Source: Limnanthes douglasii subsp. nivea (Eukaryota > Streptophyta > Magnoliopsida > Brassicales > Limnanthaceae). Taken from it: 64,000 nucleotides of DNA. The stretch spans positions 290,636,009-290,700,008 of the forward strand of contig JAUPFV010000004.1 of the NCBI GenBank assembly GCA_036936605.1, written 5' to 3'. Numbering within the stretch: position 1 is the stretch's first letter; every line of letters begins with the position of its first letter. Under the pieces are notes generated by a model. It did no database searches. It saw only the letters and a list, made by a program, of their open reading frames with translations, and had not been told where the DNA came from. The position numbers and the translations under genes were made by a program. Shown piece by piece: positions 1-11,521 of the stretch.

Positions 1-582
1 CTTCCATCACTGTGGATGGTTTCTCAGTTGCCTTAGAAGAAGAGAGGTCAGTTTCTTGCACAGAATGTTGTTCGAATGGTTGAGCGCTTGTTGCCTCTGA
101 AGGCCTAGTGTCTGGTTGAGGTTGGGATCCGGAGGGCTTGGCCTGTGGAGCTGCTCTAGATACCTCGGATCTTGAGGGTTTTGGCAGCGAAGGTGTGGAT
201 TGGGTTTTGGTTTGGCGGGTCGTCCGACAAGGGGTTATCTTCTCTGGAGACTTCTCAGTATCATAACCCATAGCAGTAAAGGGAGAGGGTTTTCTGATAC
301 TTGAAATGGCTTTTTCCTTAAGCACAGAAAGTTGGGACTCTTGAACAGAAGAACCAGAAGGGAGGGGTGAAAGGCTTGATTTGAATGAAAGCTGTTCGGG
401 CCTAGGGTTTTGGAAGATGATGACCCTTGATCGGCGTCCTGGGTTGGTTGACTGGTTTTCTCACATGGAGAAACTGAGAGGCCGGCAGCGATACAATTCT
501 CTCTTTCTACCTTCTTTGCTCTTTCTAACTCTGAAAAATTTAACGAACCACCTTTAACTAGTGCGTTTCTGGCTTTGAACAT
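1..582 (-). pseudogene. Antisense accessory ORF (aORF) of Tat-type gypsy element D, N-terminal part, frameshifted
   Basis: The reading frame starts at the ATG at 582 (MFKARNALVKGG) and closely matches the start of the better preserved aORF at 53949 (MFTARNALVKGG); both continue with a basic helix and a Ser-rich tract. Similarity to the second aORF copy at 19774-19508 and 11516-10930 runs over the whole stretch, but the open frame shifts near position 405 and ends at 235. The C-terminal part lies left of the window. The family is the aORF found between pol and the 3' LTR in some plant Tat elements (Transposase_28-like, 'putative gypsy type transposon'). Its biochemical role is not established. 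Orientation opposite to the LTR promoter at 1216 marks this as the 3' end of a plus-oriented element. Likely non-functional. Confidence 0.72.
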
Positions 583-669
583 AAAACCTCTTAAGAACGA
601 TTGGAAGGTTAAGATGGGTATCTCACAAAAAAGGCTTTGAGTCTGGAAGACAATGAAATAATAAAAGAT

Positions 670-679
670 TATTTATATA
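670..679 (-). promoter_or_regulatory. TATA box for the aORF of element D
   Basis: On the minus strand this reads TATATAAATA, 88 bp upstream of the aORF ATG at 582. The same ten bases occur at exactly the same distance in element C (19862-19871), and a TATA box sits about 100 bp upstream in element F (53841). Conservation in three copies supports a dedicated antisense promoter; transcription itself is inferred. Confidence 0.55.
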
Positions 680-730
680 AAAGTAAAAACTAACAGTTAC
701 CTAGGAGAAAGTTGAAGCGAGTTTTTACAA

Positions 731-1372
731 TGATTACAGGCTGCGCAAACGTGTGAAAAATCAAAATCCTTGGTAACTTTCTAGACTTAGTCGGTGCGAC
801 AGTCTAGGAAAAATAACGGCTGGTAGGTAAAACCAAACATTGACACGTGTCCCACGATCTAAGAAGAAAACTCTTAGAATTCTGGTAAGAGAAGCCAGTT
901 CTGACGAATTCCGAACTGGGTTAGTGTTGACGACACGAGCAGATCGGATAAAGTTGATAACAGCTTGGTAGATTTTTTAGCCCTACCAAAAACATTTAAT
1001 GCGGCCTAAAAAAGGGGCTACTGATGAGTTCAGATATTTCAGACACAGCCCACTAGTTAATGTGGACAGGGGTAATTCGGACCATAACACTCCACTAAAA
1101 AATCCGAACAGGACAAATGTGAAACACCTTTGGATTAAGTTATTTGCTAATCAACTTGAAAGACTAATGGGTCCTTGAACTTGACCCGGTAAGCACACGG
1201 GTCATTAACTAAGTGTATAAATAGCCCAACCACTCTCATTAATGAGGGTGATCAACATTTGATACAAGGAGGCTGCTAAATTATCTCACTACTCCTCACA
1301 CAAAACACAAAATACTTCAAACTTACCAAAACACTTTGCCAAACTAGCCCCAACATTTGATACAAGGAGGCT
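731..1372 (+). mobile_element. 3' LTR of Tat-type element D
   Basis: This stretch aligns by eye with the LTR at 19923-20603 (element C) almost throughout. The main differences are two short deletions in D, around 930 and 1178. The left edge is placed at TGATTA, just after a purine-rich tract, by comparison with C and F. A plus-strand TATAAATA lies at 1216-1223. The right end is abnormal: a 22-bp piece from 1253-1274 reappears at 1351-1372 and the sequence then switches directly to repeat R. Boundaries are approximate. Confidence 0.6.
1216..1223 (+). promoter_or_regulatory. TATA box of the D LTR
   Basis: TATAAATA sits in a conserved block with a proline-poor, CCAACCACTC-type context that recurs in the LTRs of C (20447-20454) and F (minus strand, 53252-53259). 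Position within the LTR and conservation support it as the element's main promoter. Confidence 0.5.
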
Positions 1373-2945
1373 CCTGTATTTTAACTCTTGATTGAATTAA
1401 ATGTATATTGAACCATTTTCTACACTATAGATGTAGGTTTAAATTCTTGTATGCTAGTTTGGATACGTAGAATACTTTATAAGGTTTCTTGGTTTGGTTG
1501 GAGTTTTCTTCAGGATTTTGTATGTTGGTGATGTTAAGGCTGCATTACTAATTTGCTTCAAAGATTTGGATGATGTTTGAAGATCAGGATATTCTTCATT
1601 ATTGTTGTTTGCATTACTTTGATTTGAGTATATTATAATAGGAGCTAGAGTTCCCATCTTCAGTTTCAAGAAAGGCTTTCCTAGAGAGAAAGTCGCTAAT
1701 TTAAAATATAAAACTTCAAAATACCTATTATCGTTCAAGTTTGAAACTAAACAAATTTTTATCAAATTATTAATTGGTTTTTTTTTTAAAATGATAGTTA
1801 TTTCTTTAAAATTGCCTTTATTTTGGAAAAAAAATATTTATCAAAATATAATTGATCGAATTATTTTTAGATGATAATTTTTTTTAGTTAACCATGTATA
1901 TTAATTTTGTAAAGTTAATCCGTTGAATTAATTTTAGGTTGATTCAAAATTTTATTATTGTTTTTTTAATTGTTTTTTGCACGAGTATACTAAGTTTGAC
2001 CATATTGGTCAATTTCGAGTTTTTTTACAAATATCCGTGATTTAATTTTCATGTAAATGTTTTTTAATATCGATCAACTTGGTTGATAAGTTGGTTAACA
2101 TTGGACATTTAATTTTTTTTCAATAACTTGGTCGATATTTGGTTTTAAAAAAATTGAAACAAAAACCATAATGTAGACCAAGTTGTCGGCATTAATATTT
2201 GTGTAGAAAAAAGGTTATTGTCTATCAATTTTGTTTAGATTAAGCTCTTAAATGTTTTTATACAAAAATCTAAGGTGGACCAACTTGGTCGACATTTATT
2301 TCTTCATATTTTAAAAACAAATCCTAATGTCAACTAAGTTGGTTAACGTTTAGTTTTTAAACTTTTTTTAAAAATTATTGATGACGGTCAAGTTGGTCGG
2401 TCTTATCTTTTTGTTTGTCCGAAATGTGTAAGATTTTTTGTTGGTCTACCCTTCTTGTTTGTTTGTCTAAATGGGTAAGAAGAGGTTTTGTAAAAACAAA
2501 GGCTAATTGGTTATGTTTGATATTAGTATATAGAATATATTTTGGATTGCCAAATCTTACATTATTCCAAAAGAATGAAATTAATTTTATGGTTGATTTT
2601 CCATTTTATAGATTTGATAAATGTCCGATTCTTGTGGTTTTGTTTGAAATTTATGTTTTTAAGTTTATCAAGTGTTATGTTTTGATTTCTAGTATACATA
2701 ATATATTTTAGATTGTGAAGTGTAAGTCACGTGTTTGTTAAATTTACAAAGAATAACATCTAATCCATTGTTGATTTTTTTTTTCTATTTTAAGGATTTG
2801 ATAAGTTATAATTCTTATGTGTTTCATTTGATTTTCTAAATTTGTAATTGTTTTTAAGGTTTTGTTTTTAATTTATAGTATACAAAACAGTTTAGATTAT
2901 GATGTTTTAGATTACATGTTTGTTAAGAATAACATAAAATATAAT
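1373..2945. repeat. Long repeat R, copy 1, left part
   Basis: The sequence matches 47390-48935 base for base over long stretches, with scattered substitutions and small indels. In the second copy the match begins just outside the ATG of LINE H ORF1, so the first few hundred bases may be the LINE's 5' untranslated region. Between about 1985 and 2400 there are at least six short motifs of the ACCAACTTGGT(CGACATT) type in both orientations. No convincing coding frame is seen. It ends near 2945, where copy 1 is interrupted by about 5.8 kb absent from copy 2. Confidence 0.7.
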
Positions 2946-3013
2946 CTTGTCAATCGACCAAAATAATATAATATGATCAATTTTTTTTATTTAATTTCAA
3001 ATTTGTATTCAGT

Positions 3014-3024
3014 TAAATTATGAA
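3014..3024. repeat. Target-site duplication, left, of MULE-type MITE
   Basis: TAAATTATGAA here, TAAAATATGAA at 3824-3834: 11 bp with one mismatch, directly abutting the two inverted-repeat ends. Mutator-like elements characteristically make 9-11 bp duplications. Confidence 0.6.
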
Positions 3025-3823
3025 TGCTTTAAAGAGTAACTGGTCCATCGACTATCAACTTTAGTGACAAATAGTCCATGTACTTTTAAAAGTCTAGTAT
3101 AAGTCACTAGACTATTTAGTTTGGATAAAGTTAGTCCAACTTCTCATTAATGTAAAGCTGCTAATGATCGTTCTAGAAATATCTAAACCCGAATCTGCTA
3201 CCAGATAATATTAAAACTAAGTCTAGAGAGAGAAATATAAAAAATAAAGAGAGAAAATGTCAAAAAGTGGTTGTAGTATAATAGTTGTTCACCCTTCTCA
3301 AAAAAGGAAATCTTTCTTTATAAATAAAAGTGGTGGACCCAAAACCACATGGACGACCTACTTTATACTATCCCTTTTTTATTATACTAAACCTACTCAT
3401 ACATTTATTATTACACCATGTACCTTTAATATTACATATGTATATTCTTTATTACAAACTCATATATTTAGCCAAACCCATCCAAAACTTGCTTGGACCA
3501 ACCATGTCCGGATAAAGCACGCTCTTATCATCTACATGAGACCATACTCAACATAAACTCGTATCACTAATGATCATTCGACCATTCATTTTGGATAAAG
3601 TCCCTCAATTATACAGTTTGATCAAGTAATTTCTTCGATAAAGTCGAAGGACAATTAGAGAAATTAGTTTCTTTTGAGTGTGATGCCATGTGGCAACTTT
3701 ACATTAATTAGAAAATGTGAGGGACTCACTTTATCCAAACTGAATAATCTGTCGGACTCTTGAAAATCTGAGGACTACATGTCACTAAAGTCGATAGTCC
3801 AAGTACGAGTTATTGTCCAAAGC
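3025..3823. mobile_element. Non-autonomous Mutator-like element (MITE) with long terminal inverted repeats
   Basis: About 170 bp at the left end (3025-3195) reappear as the reverse complement at the right end (about 3650-3823). Shared blocks include GACTATC(A/G)ACTTTAGTGAC, a TTTGGATAAAGT block and an ATTAATGTAAAG block. The element is 799 bp with no transposase frame. An 11-bp near-perfect target duplication flanks it. The interior (about 3210-3420) resembles the promoter region of the element B LTR: a GAGAGAGAAA leader and a TTTATA box followed by an AGTGGTGGG block, so it may be captured DNA. Long inverted repeats plus an 11-bp duplication point to the Mutator superfamily. Confidence 0.68.
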
Positions 3824-3834
3824 TAAAATATGAA
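3824..3834. repeat. Target-site duplication, right, of MULE-type MITE
   Basis: TAAAATATGAA, partner of 3014-3024 with one mismatch, immediately following the right inverted-repeat end. Confidence 0.6.
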
Positions 3835-6440
3835 CATTTATAACTTTTACTATTTGTTATAACAATCAATGAGGACCTTGTAACACCCTCAATATATATT
3901 TTTCAGTTAAGTTTCCATCCACTACTATAGTAGTTCAATACCTATATAATAATTTAATGTGATATTTAGCCAAACGTAAGATATTCATATAACATATTAG
4001 GATTCGATAGATGATTTAATTTGAAAATGTATATGGAAAATTTTGTTATAGACTAAAAACCCTGGCACCGATTTGATTTTTATATATTTTTTATTATAAA
4101 TTTTCAATAAAAAGTTATTAATTAATGTACAAAATCCGATCCATAAAATTTTATTAAGCTAATTAGTCTAATAAAAAATATTGATTTTAGATCGTTTTCA
4201 GATATAAAAAATCGTAAAAAACTATTGAATTAATTTTATTAACAAGAAATAATCAACTTATCAGACCAACAATTTATGTAATGATATTTTTATTAATAAG
4301 AAAAAACTCTTAACCAAACACTTCCAGTAAGAATAAGTTAAATAATTAAGAAAACAAAAAAAAAACAACTTTCACAATATAATTTCACTCGTAAGTTTTC
4401 AAGATCAGATCATTTATAAATGAGGTCGAGACCTCTATTTACACTACTATTTTTGTCATGATTTTATTGAAAAACGACACGTATCTTTATGGCTACGTGG
4501 AATTCGTCAATTAAAGAGTTTGTATAAACATTATTTACTCTCTAATGGGCAATGGTGTTTTAGTAATATTGAATAGTATCTTAAAATGTTTTTGAACGTT
4601 ACTTTTAATTTGTAAGCTTTTGTCTCTTCTCCATATTCATGGACTTATCGTATTCATCTTGATCACCGTGTTTGGGTTGTACATTGCATGTTAGATCTCT
4701 TCTTGTTTGCTTAGCCTGATCTTTTTGTTTAGGGCGTCATATTTCTCTACTAGTTTGTTCTAGTTCATTATTTCCTTAGTTGTTATATCGTTTATACCTT
4801 ATTAATGATTATTTAAGTCATTTACTTATTCTTTATTCAATTCATCTTCTTCACCTACTTTAATCTTTTTTTATTTTATTAATTGGCTTCACTTATCTCC
4901 TTTGGGTCGTTATTCTTAATGAGACACTCTTTATTAACACCATTCTTTCTTAACTACGAATTTTTACCTCTTTAAAAAAACATAAGACTCTTAAAGAAAT
5001 ATGATCTTATTAGAACTTTCCCGAGTTCATAAGTACATTATTTATGTTTAAGGACTACTTGATGAGGTATCGTTCTCAAAATTGAAAATTATTAACTTAG
5101 AATACTTAACCATATTTGTAAAAAAATCAATTTATAGCTTTTAAGTTATATTTCATTTTACGTGAAAGTATATTCTCCGTTATTAACTATCAATTTCATT
5201 CAATGGTTCTCGCTTACACGTATTTTATATATAAGGGTCTCAAATTTTTTCGTAACTAATTTCTCAAAATTTTATTCTCTAGAAATTTATCTTTCTTTAT
5301 AATTATCCTACGCGAAACAAAATTATATCATTTTGGTATATTTTTCATATCTTTCAAAAGTAAATGTAAAATTTCAAACTTCATTTGCTTACTTATTTCT
5401 GTGTATGGTTGGTTCGAAAGGAAATCGATTGAAATGGATGTGGGTATTGCTAAATCCGCAATCCATCCTGTGTTTATTTTTCTAAACTTGTCCAGTTCGG
5501 TTACTCGCCAAGTATTAAAATCCACCATCCTCAGGACAGGTGTGGTTCTTTCGACATCAGAGAAAGAAATTATGTGACTAACAGTATTGGTTGAAGATTA
5601 TACCATATTTTAGATTGTATGAAATCATTAGACCTCTCGTATGTTTGGTGATGATTCCTTCTTTCTGGATGTTGTATCAGTGGTGTCTACCAACGATGTA
5701 GTGATTGGCGATAAAGGATCTTGAGGGACGAAGGATGTCCCGATGTCAGACGATAATGGTAAGTGTTTTGTTTGTGATGTCTCCCCAAGATTCAAAATTT
5801 AAAATAATGAGAGACAAGATGATACCATGAACCGTAATGGAGGTGGAACACAAAATAAACTTGATGTTGGAGAAAGAGATGAATATGATGTATGGTGATG
5901 GACCTTATAAGCCCAAGGGCACATGTCAAGGCGGTGCATAAGAGATAAGCCATCATCATGGAGTTTATCTGATCGATACTTTAATTTTTTTCGTCAATGA
6001 TCCTATTATGAGGTGGTGTATATATTCCTCATTCTTTTAATATTTTTGGAACCTTTATATTTACTCTAGAGCATATTTTGGAGCTTGTTAGTTAGTATGC
6101 AGCCGAAGCTAGCAAAAGGGATCTTTCGGTGAACTTGACACTAAAAAATTTAGTGAGAAGAAAACTAAGCTAAGGGGTCAAGGTAAGTCTGAGTTTAGAA
6201 TATTTATCCTTATTTGTGTTGATTTTTTTTTAATTTTTTTTGTCGAATCTATATCGCATGTCGTTGTGAATGCGTTGACTTTGTTACGTTGGGGTGGTAC
6301 AATTTCTGGGGTGGTACAATTTCTCTAACGTTCTAGTGATTTTTGACATCTACTTAAAGGTATGGGTGAGGCCTTTAATCAAGATGTGAACCTAAAAAAT
6401 ATGTTGTAAATATACAAAGTAACAAGATAGAATTTACAGT
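3835..6440. other. AT-rich unclassified intergenic or repeat-derived DNA
   Basis: No sustained coding frame or clear element structure is visible. A TGTAACACCCTC string at 3879 resembles the start of some chromovirus LTRs, but no matching end or primer site was found. A 17-bp unit, GGGGTGGTACAATTTCT, is tandemly duplicated at 6291-6324. Short frames such as 5328-5528 show no recognised motif. Confidence 0.35.
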
Positions 6441-6479
6441 TGTAGTATCGGTATAGTTAAGCCCCTCTTTGACAAAGTC

Positions 6480-7290
6480 ACTTTTGGTATAAACTCTTAG
6501 ACCTCCAAATACATGTCATGTGCATACATACTGCAACTTATACAAGAAATCATCTTTGGCGGTCAAGTATGCTAGTCGTCTATGTTCATCCTCTCAAATA
6601 GAGTCCTTAAAGAACTATTTCAATCCTTACATCCCTTCTTTTGGTCCAGCTCAATTTGGTGTGATTAGATCATTTCCAAAAAAGTTAAGAAAAACAACCT
6701 CTGGAACCTAACAATAGGATTAACACCTAGCTGAGGATGTCAAAATATAGTTTCCTAACCAGAAAACTAAGATTCTTATAATTAATAGTATTTATCATTC
6801 TTTGCATCAGTCCCGACCCCTCCACCTCCTCCCCCGCGTTTCCTGGGCCAGCCTTATTTGGAGAAAATTTAACATTTCACGACATTTCTTTATCACTTGG
6901 CTTACGATCTGGGGTAAGCTAATCATAATAGAAAAACTCATCTCTTAGGGATATATCTTCACCCATAATTGTGTATTATGAAACATCTCCCGCGAAGCAA
7001 TAAACTATATATTTGCAGAATGTTCATTGTCCCAAAACAATTGGGAAACCTATAGTACAAAACTTTGCTTCCCACTTTCTAATACTTAATGGCCTTTATG
7101 GCTCCACGTGACCAAATCTTGGAATGCTTCGCCTTTCGGCCATGGCCACTGTTGGTGCACCAGATTGTGGATCGTGGTCTATTATCTTTGGTGCGAGAAA
7201 AATGCAAGAATCTTTAAAAACACATCATCATTACCCTCAATAATGTTTTGCAATAAATATAAGTATAAATTTCATACCTCAAAGGTCCCA
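6480..7290 (+). pseudogene. LINE reverse transcriptase C-terminal relic (zf-RVT region)
   Basis: Conceptual translation in shifting frames gives strings typical of the zinc-binding region after plant LINE reverse transcriptases. Examples are FFITWLTIWGKL near 6880, a cysteine/histidine-poor remnant of the FxCxxSxxxW block near 7020 (FAECSLSQNNWE), and YYLWCEKNARIF near 7190, matching the common I/LWxERNARIF ending. The upstream part (6520-6700) could be the RT thumb but is too decayed to be sure. It is an old fragment on the plus strand, lying inside the interruption of repeat R. Confidence 0.6.
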
Positions 7291-8790
7291 TGACCATTAT
7301 AAGTATAAATAACTTATATTTTTGTCTCTTATTTTTTCTTTCACATGTATTGGTTCCCCCTCTTGCGAAGGTTGATGCTGTGGTTGATGCACTTGGATAC
7401 AGCTTAATGGTTGGAGCCCACGTTGACACCCTGAAGGCCTTTTTTTACTTACTACTTGTTTTACTTACCTATTTTGGCGTAGGTATTATTTGATGTACCC
7501 ACTACTATCTAGACTATTTGCACTTGTTCACTATCGCTACTTACTTTGCATGGATACATCCACTTGTTGGCGAACCTTTGTGATTTAGTTATCAAAAGAG
7601 TGTCTCGTAGTTTTTATAAACAGTTATTTAATTTCATATAATGGTTTTTATACAAAAACTAAATAGTGTGTAAAAAATAAAGTTGAATCATGTATAAAAG
7701 ATTGGAGAAGAATATGTATTAGTTGTATTCTCTAGAACGTATCTCTTATTTATAAAATAATGCCTCTCTTTATCAAGTCATAGATAATGGAATAAATAAC
7801 ATTTATTTCCATTTTTACGCGAAAAAAGTGGTGAAAATTATGCTCTTCCACGATAATTAGGGAGTTATTTTTCTTTCTGAGTTTCCTCAATTATAAAAAT
7901 CTATAACCTCATGGGCTTTAGAGTTGTTTGAGTCAAATAATTATTTATGAACATTTTTGGCCTTATCACTGGTTCCCTCAATTGCTAGTGTGCCGAGCAT
8001 TCCTCTGACACCAAATAAAAGGACTCCAAAGACTTGGAATCATTTATTCAAAGTTCCTTCCAATAACTTTCTTCCCTTCCCAAATGTAATTTCCAAGGTT
8101 TCTCGTACTGAAAAATGAACTTTTACTTTTTTTTAATTACTATCTTTGAACCTAAAGTCTCTCAATTGACAAGGCAAGTATTATATTCTATTTTAACTTT
8201 TAAATTACGAAAAGTCCCGGATGGCATAAGAATTTTTTGAAACCTATTTGATCTCTCTGAGGTTCTTTTACACCACTGTTTTTTTATTTTTAGTGATCCA
8301 CATCATAATGATTTTAATTTCACTTTGAGATTGGATACTCATCATTATTGGTAACCAAAATTGTCTTGGAATTCGTTGGACATTGGCGAATAATATGAAC
8401 GAGCCATTTTCCTCGATGAATATTTGTAGAGTAATCTAGCGCGATAGAGAGAAAACTATTCAAACCTTCCCGATTACTTCGAATTTGAAATTCTTACTCA
8501 AAAAACCCTTGTTGGGTATTTCTATGAGGAAAAAAATAAACCATTCATTGGTCACTCTGAAGTTGATGTTCTTCCAAAACAAATCTTTGTTGGGTATTTT
8601 AACAAGGATATAATCACAGTTTAGTATTTAGAAAAAACAAGAGCATTTATATGGTATATATTTCTTTTAATTGCTTACTATAGTGGCACATTGTTAAAAA
8701 CTTTGTACGCCTCAAAATGGAAAAACGTGCCACGAAACCTTTTATGATCTTACAGACATCGTAGTGGGAAAAACCTGCTCGAATATATAA
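7291..8790. other. Unclassified AT-rich DNA
   Basis: It contains no recognisable gene. The segment may include the LINE 3' tail at its left end. A 16-base string, CTTGTTGGGTATTT-like, occurs twice (about 8508 and 8587). The right edge near 8795 is where similarity to the second R copy resumes. Confidence 0.35.
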
Positions 8791-8794
8791 AAGT

Positions 8795-10905
8795 TTAAGC
8801 TATATAGAGAGCACCAAGAACACATAAAGATATGATAAGAAAATAAAAAATTACAAGTGTAAAAATGTATAAGAGAGAACACACACTTAGATATCATAAA
8901 GCTTTTGAAGTTCCACATTGTATGGGTGTATGAGAGGATATCACTCTACGCCGATCATCTTATAACTACGAGCCTAAACTTTAGTAGTTACACTTTAGGT
9001 CCTTTCCAATTATGCTCTATCTTACTGATGACTTTATCTTTTGCGACCTTTATATGGATCGTATCCTTTATTTGAAATCCACGAGAGAAAATCTTAGTGC
9101 TCTATTTTTAAATGCATGTCTATATATTTATCCTTAACTAGGTCTAGTGCAGCCATGGAGGTATGCTTGTTTGTTTCTTCATTTTAGTTTGTTATTTAAA
9201 TTGAAGGCATACAAATTATGTTAGGTTAGGAATTTTATGCCACAGACATGGGTGAAAGAAGCTTCTTCATTTTTCCTCTTCAGGGTGGTTTGGTAAGAAC
9301 ATAATTTTTATTAAAGGGAATTATCCCACTTTTCTACAAAACCTCTAGGGAGGAGGCGTATCTCATCTCCAAATGGGTTGGTTAGTCACCTTAACCTTAA
9401 AATATATTTTAGGGATGGAGGCGAGCCAAAAAAATTTGTTGAATGCATATGGTTATGCAAAATAATTATGGTTATGCTTTCTGAAACTCCATCATATTAT
9501 CGTATGTTGATGTTTTGGTTACCTCATATCTACAACATTATTAGTTATGAGAAATTATATAATTTTTTAGGCTCGTATTCTAGCCAATGGTTTAGTCTCC
9601 ACTCATTCTGAGAAATATACTATTGTCACTGTAAGGTAGATTAGACCCCCATCCCCCAATATGTATAAACCCATTCTTGTCGAAAGGAACAACTTTATAG
9701 ACCAACTTAATGGGTATTGGTGATACAAGAATTGAGTTCATAAATTGTTGATATCTATTTTCTGCGGGTAGTAATTAGATAATAAGATTCACTTATGGAA
9801 GGATTTTTACCTGCACGAGTTATATTTTTATCCTTCATAGAGTTCTTCGAGTCTGAAGAATCATTTTTTGTAGCCTAGACAATGAATAAAAGGTATATCT
9901 AACCCTCACATGTAGAAATTTTTGTGAAACGTTACATAACAAGTATGTCTCGGATTGACACATATAGCCTCGACTTTTTCATTTAAGAGAATATTTGTTA
10001 TGAGGTAATCCATTGTTGAAATTCACTAATATGATGGATCATCAATAACCATAGCCTCATACGTGTGTATTTAGAGGGCACAACTTGGACTTGGGGAATA
10101 TGGTAGTTTTTTCTTATATGAATATCCATAGTTTGGATTGAAAGCTTCTGCAAAAAATGAGTACGTCAACTATTGTGATTTTAGCCCAAAGTACTTGCTT
10201 ATATTGTACATGTTAAAATGTTAAGGTCTCAAGCCCTTATCTTTGCTATGTAAAGGATAAATGTATATTTATTAGCTTTAACTTGTCCTAAAATATGATT
10301 GACTATCAAATTTTACTCAGTGAAGTCTTATATATCGTGCCCTACAAATATAAGAGAGTTAGAGTTCTACGATTGTTGCTTCATGCTCAGTCTCATTGTT
10401 TGAGATAAGGAACCTAAATTTGATAGATTGATTTAGAAGGTCTTCATGGGAGATATTAGCTTAATACTAGCTCCAAATCCTAACTTATTTGAACCCTAAG
10501 AATGCAGACAAACTAGTTTCTCGTTCAGGTATCTGAATTTGGTCAAACAGGTACTCAAATCGAATATTTTGACAAACCCATCAACTTTAAAAAATGTGAT
10601 TTGTCACAAAGTTTGATACCCAAGTTCAACCGATAAAGCCTTCAAAAATCAGTTTTTATATTTAAGCATTATTTAAATATTTAATTGTTGATATATAAGA
10701 CATTTATGTAATTTTAAGACATTTATGTAATTTCTCTATTTTGGGATCAGGGTTTTGGGCAGTTGATATACAAAACATCATATATGCTAATTTTTTATCA
10801 GTTTTTTTAATATAAAAAAATTTCAGACATTAATTTTAGGAGAACCAGTGTTCATGAAACCCTGCGACTTTTTTATCATTGTTTATTTCTTCTAATATCC
10901 ACCAA
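8795..10905. repeat. Long repeat R, copy 1, right part
   Basis: It matches 48955-51065 in order and orientation. The last 150 bp have LTR-like promoter anatomy: an A-rich TATA stretch near 10760-10800, a leader ending in AAATTTCAG, and a conserved ACCAGTG/ACTAGTG block. Similarity to copy 2 ends near 10905/51060, where copy 1 meets the aORF of element C and copy 2 meets element G. This suggests that R ends in the terminal repeat of an unclassified element. Confidence 0.62.
9378..9611 (+). pseudogene. Coding-like stretch conserved in both R copies, unknown protein
   Basis: A 77-residue frame includes TPSYYRMLMFW and a GSYSSQWF ending. The same peptide can be read with substitutions and small frame breaks in the second R copy at about 49510-49760. 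Conservation at the amino-acid level suggests a relic of a real reading frame. Related text before it (an EEAYL(V/I)S block near 9350) and after it (FLPARVIFLSF near 9810) hints at a larger decayed protein. I do not recognise the family. Confidence 0.4.
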
Positions 10906-10929
10906 GTTATTACTATCCAATTATATGTG

Positions 10930-11516
10930 ACTTTTTTTTCTTAGCATCTTTCTCATCAGTGCTGGCCCTCCGTTTCTTATCTTTATTAGGGAGATTTAGT
11001 GGGCTCTGCGACCCTCCACCTCATTTAGCTTGAAATCTATAGGATTCTCCGGAGTATTAGGTATCCTTAGCTTTAGAGACTCCTAAATCCCTCATTTCGT
11101 CTAGATTCGGCCCAGCTCAGCAGTATGGGGGTAGATATAATTCATGTCTTGTAGGGCCAACATATATTTGACACAAACGAGTTTGAAACAAGGGCCTACC
11201 TTTCTCTCTAAGCACTCCGGAAGCAAATTCGGATGAGTCATACAGATTTTTACCTTACTCATGCCCTTCTTATCAGAAGCAGCATTTCCCGTTTGACGTG
11301 ATGCCTCGGTCTCGAAGGGGGGCTTCTCGATGCTGTCTTCCAAAATATCTTCCATCACTGTGGAAGGTTTGTCAGTTGCCTTAGAAGAAGGAGGGTCAGT
11401 TGAGGCTGGGATCCTAGGGCTTGGCCCATGGAGCTGCTCTAGATACCTCCGATCCGGAGGGTTTTGGCAGTGAAGGTGTGGATTGGGTTTAGGTTTGGCG
11501 GGTCGTCCGACGAGGG
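10930..11516 (-). pseudogene. aORF of Tat-type element C, C-terminal side, split by element A1 and internally deleted
   Basis: This continues the aORF that starts at 19774; element A1 was inserted between the two parts. Recognisable blocks are PPFETEASRQTG, LERKVGPCF and HTAELGR (about 11340 to 11100), matching F residues around SPPFES/LERKVGPCF/HTAELGR. After KLNEV (about 11030) the sequence jumps to a lysine-rich linker (DAKKKKSH), so the conserved central domain seen in F is deleted. Several stop codons are present. It corresponds closely to 1-230 of element D, which lacks the insertion. Non-functional. Confidence 0.7.
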
Positions 11517-11521
11517 GTTAT
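11517..11521. repeat. Target-site duplication, left, of A1 (GTTAT)
   Basis: GTTAT directly precedes the TGTTAG start of the left LTR and recurs right after the right LTR at 19503-19507. The paralogous aORF in element D has a single GTTAT at the equivalent site (about 234-238), an unoccupied-site equivalent. Confidence 0.95.

Noticed and set aside
3879..4700. Possible chromovirus solo LTR starting TGTAACACCC
   Set aside because: No matching CA end, target duplication, primer site or second copy was found. The start motif alone is too weak.
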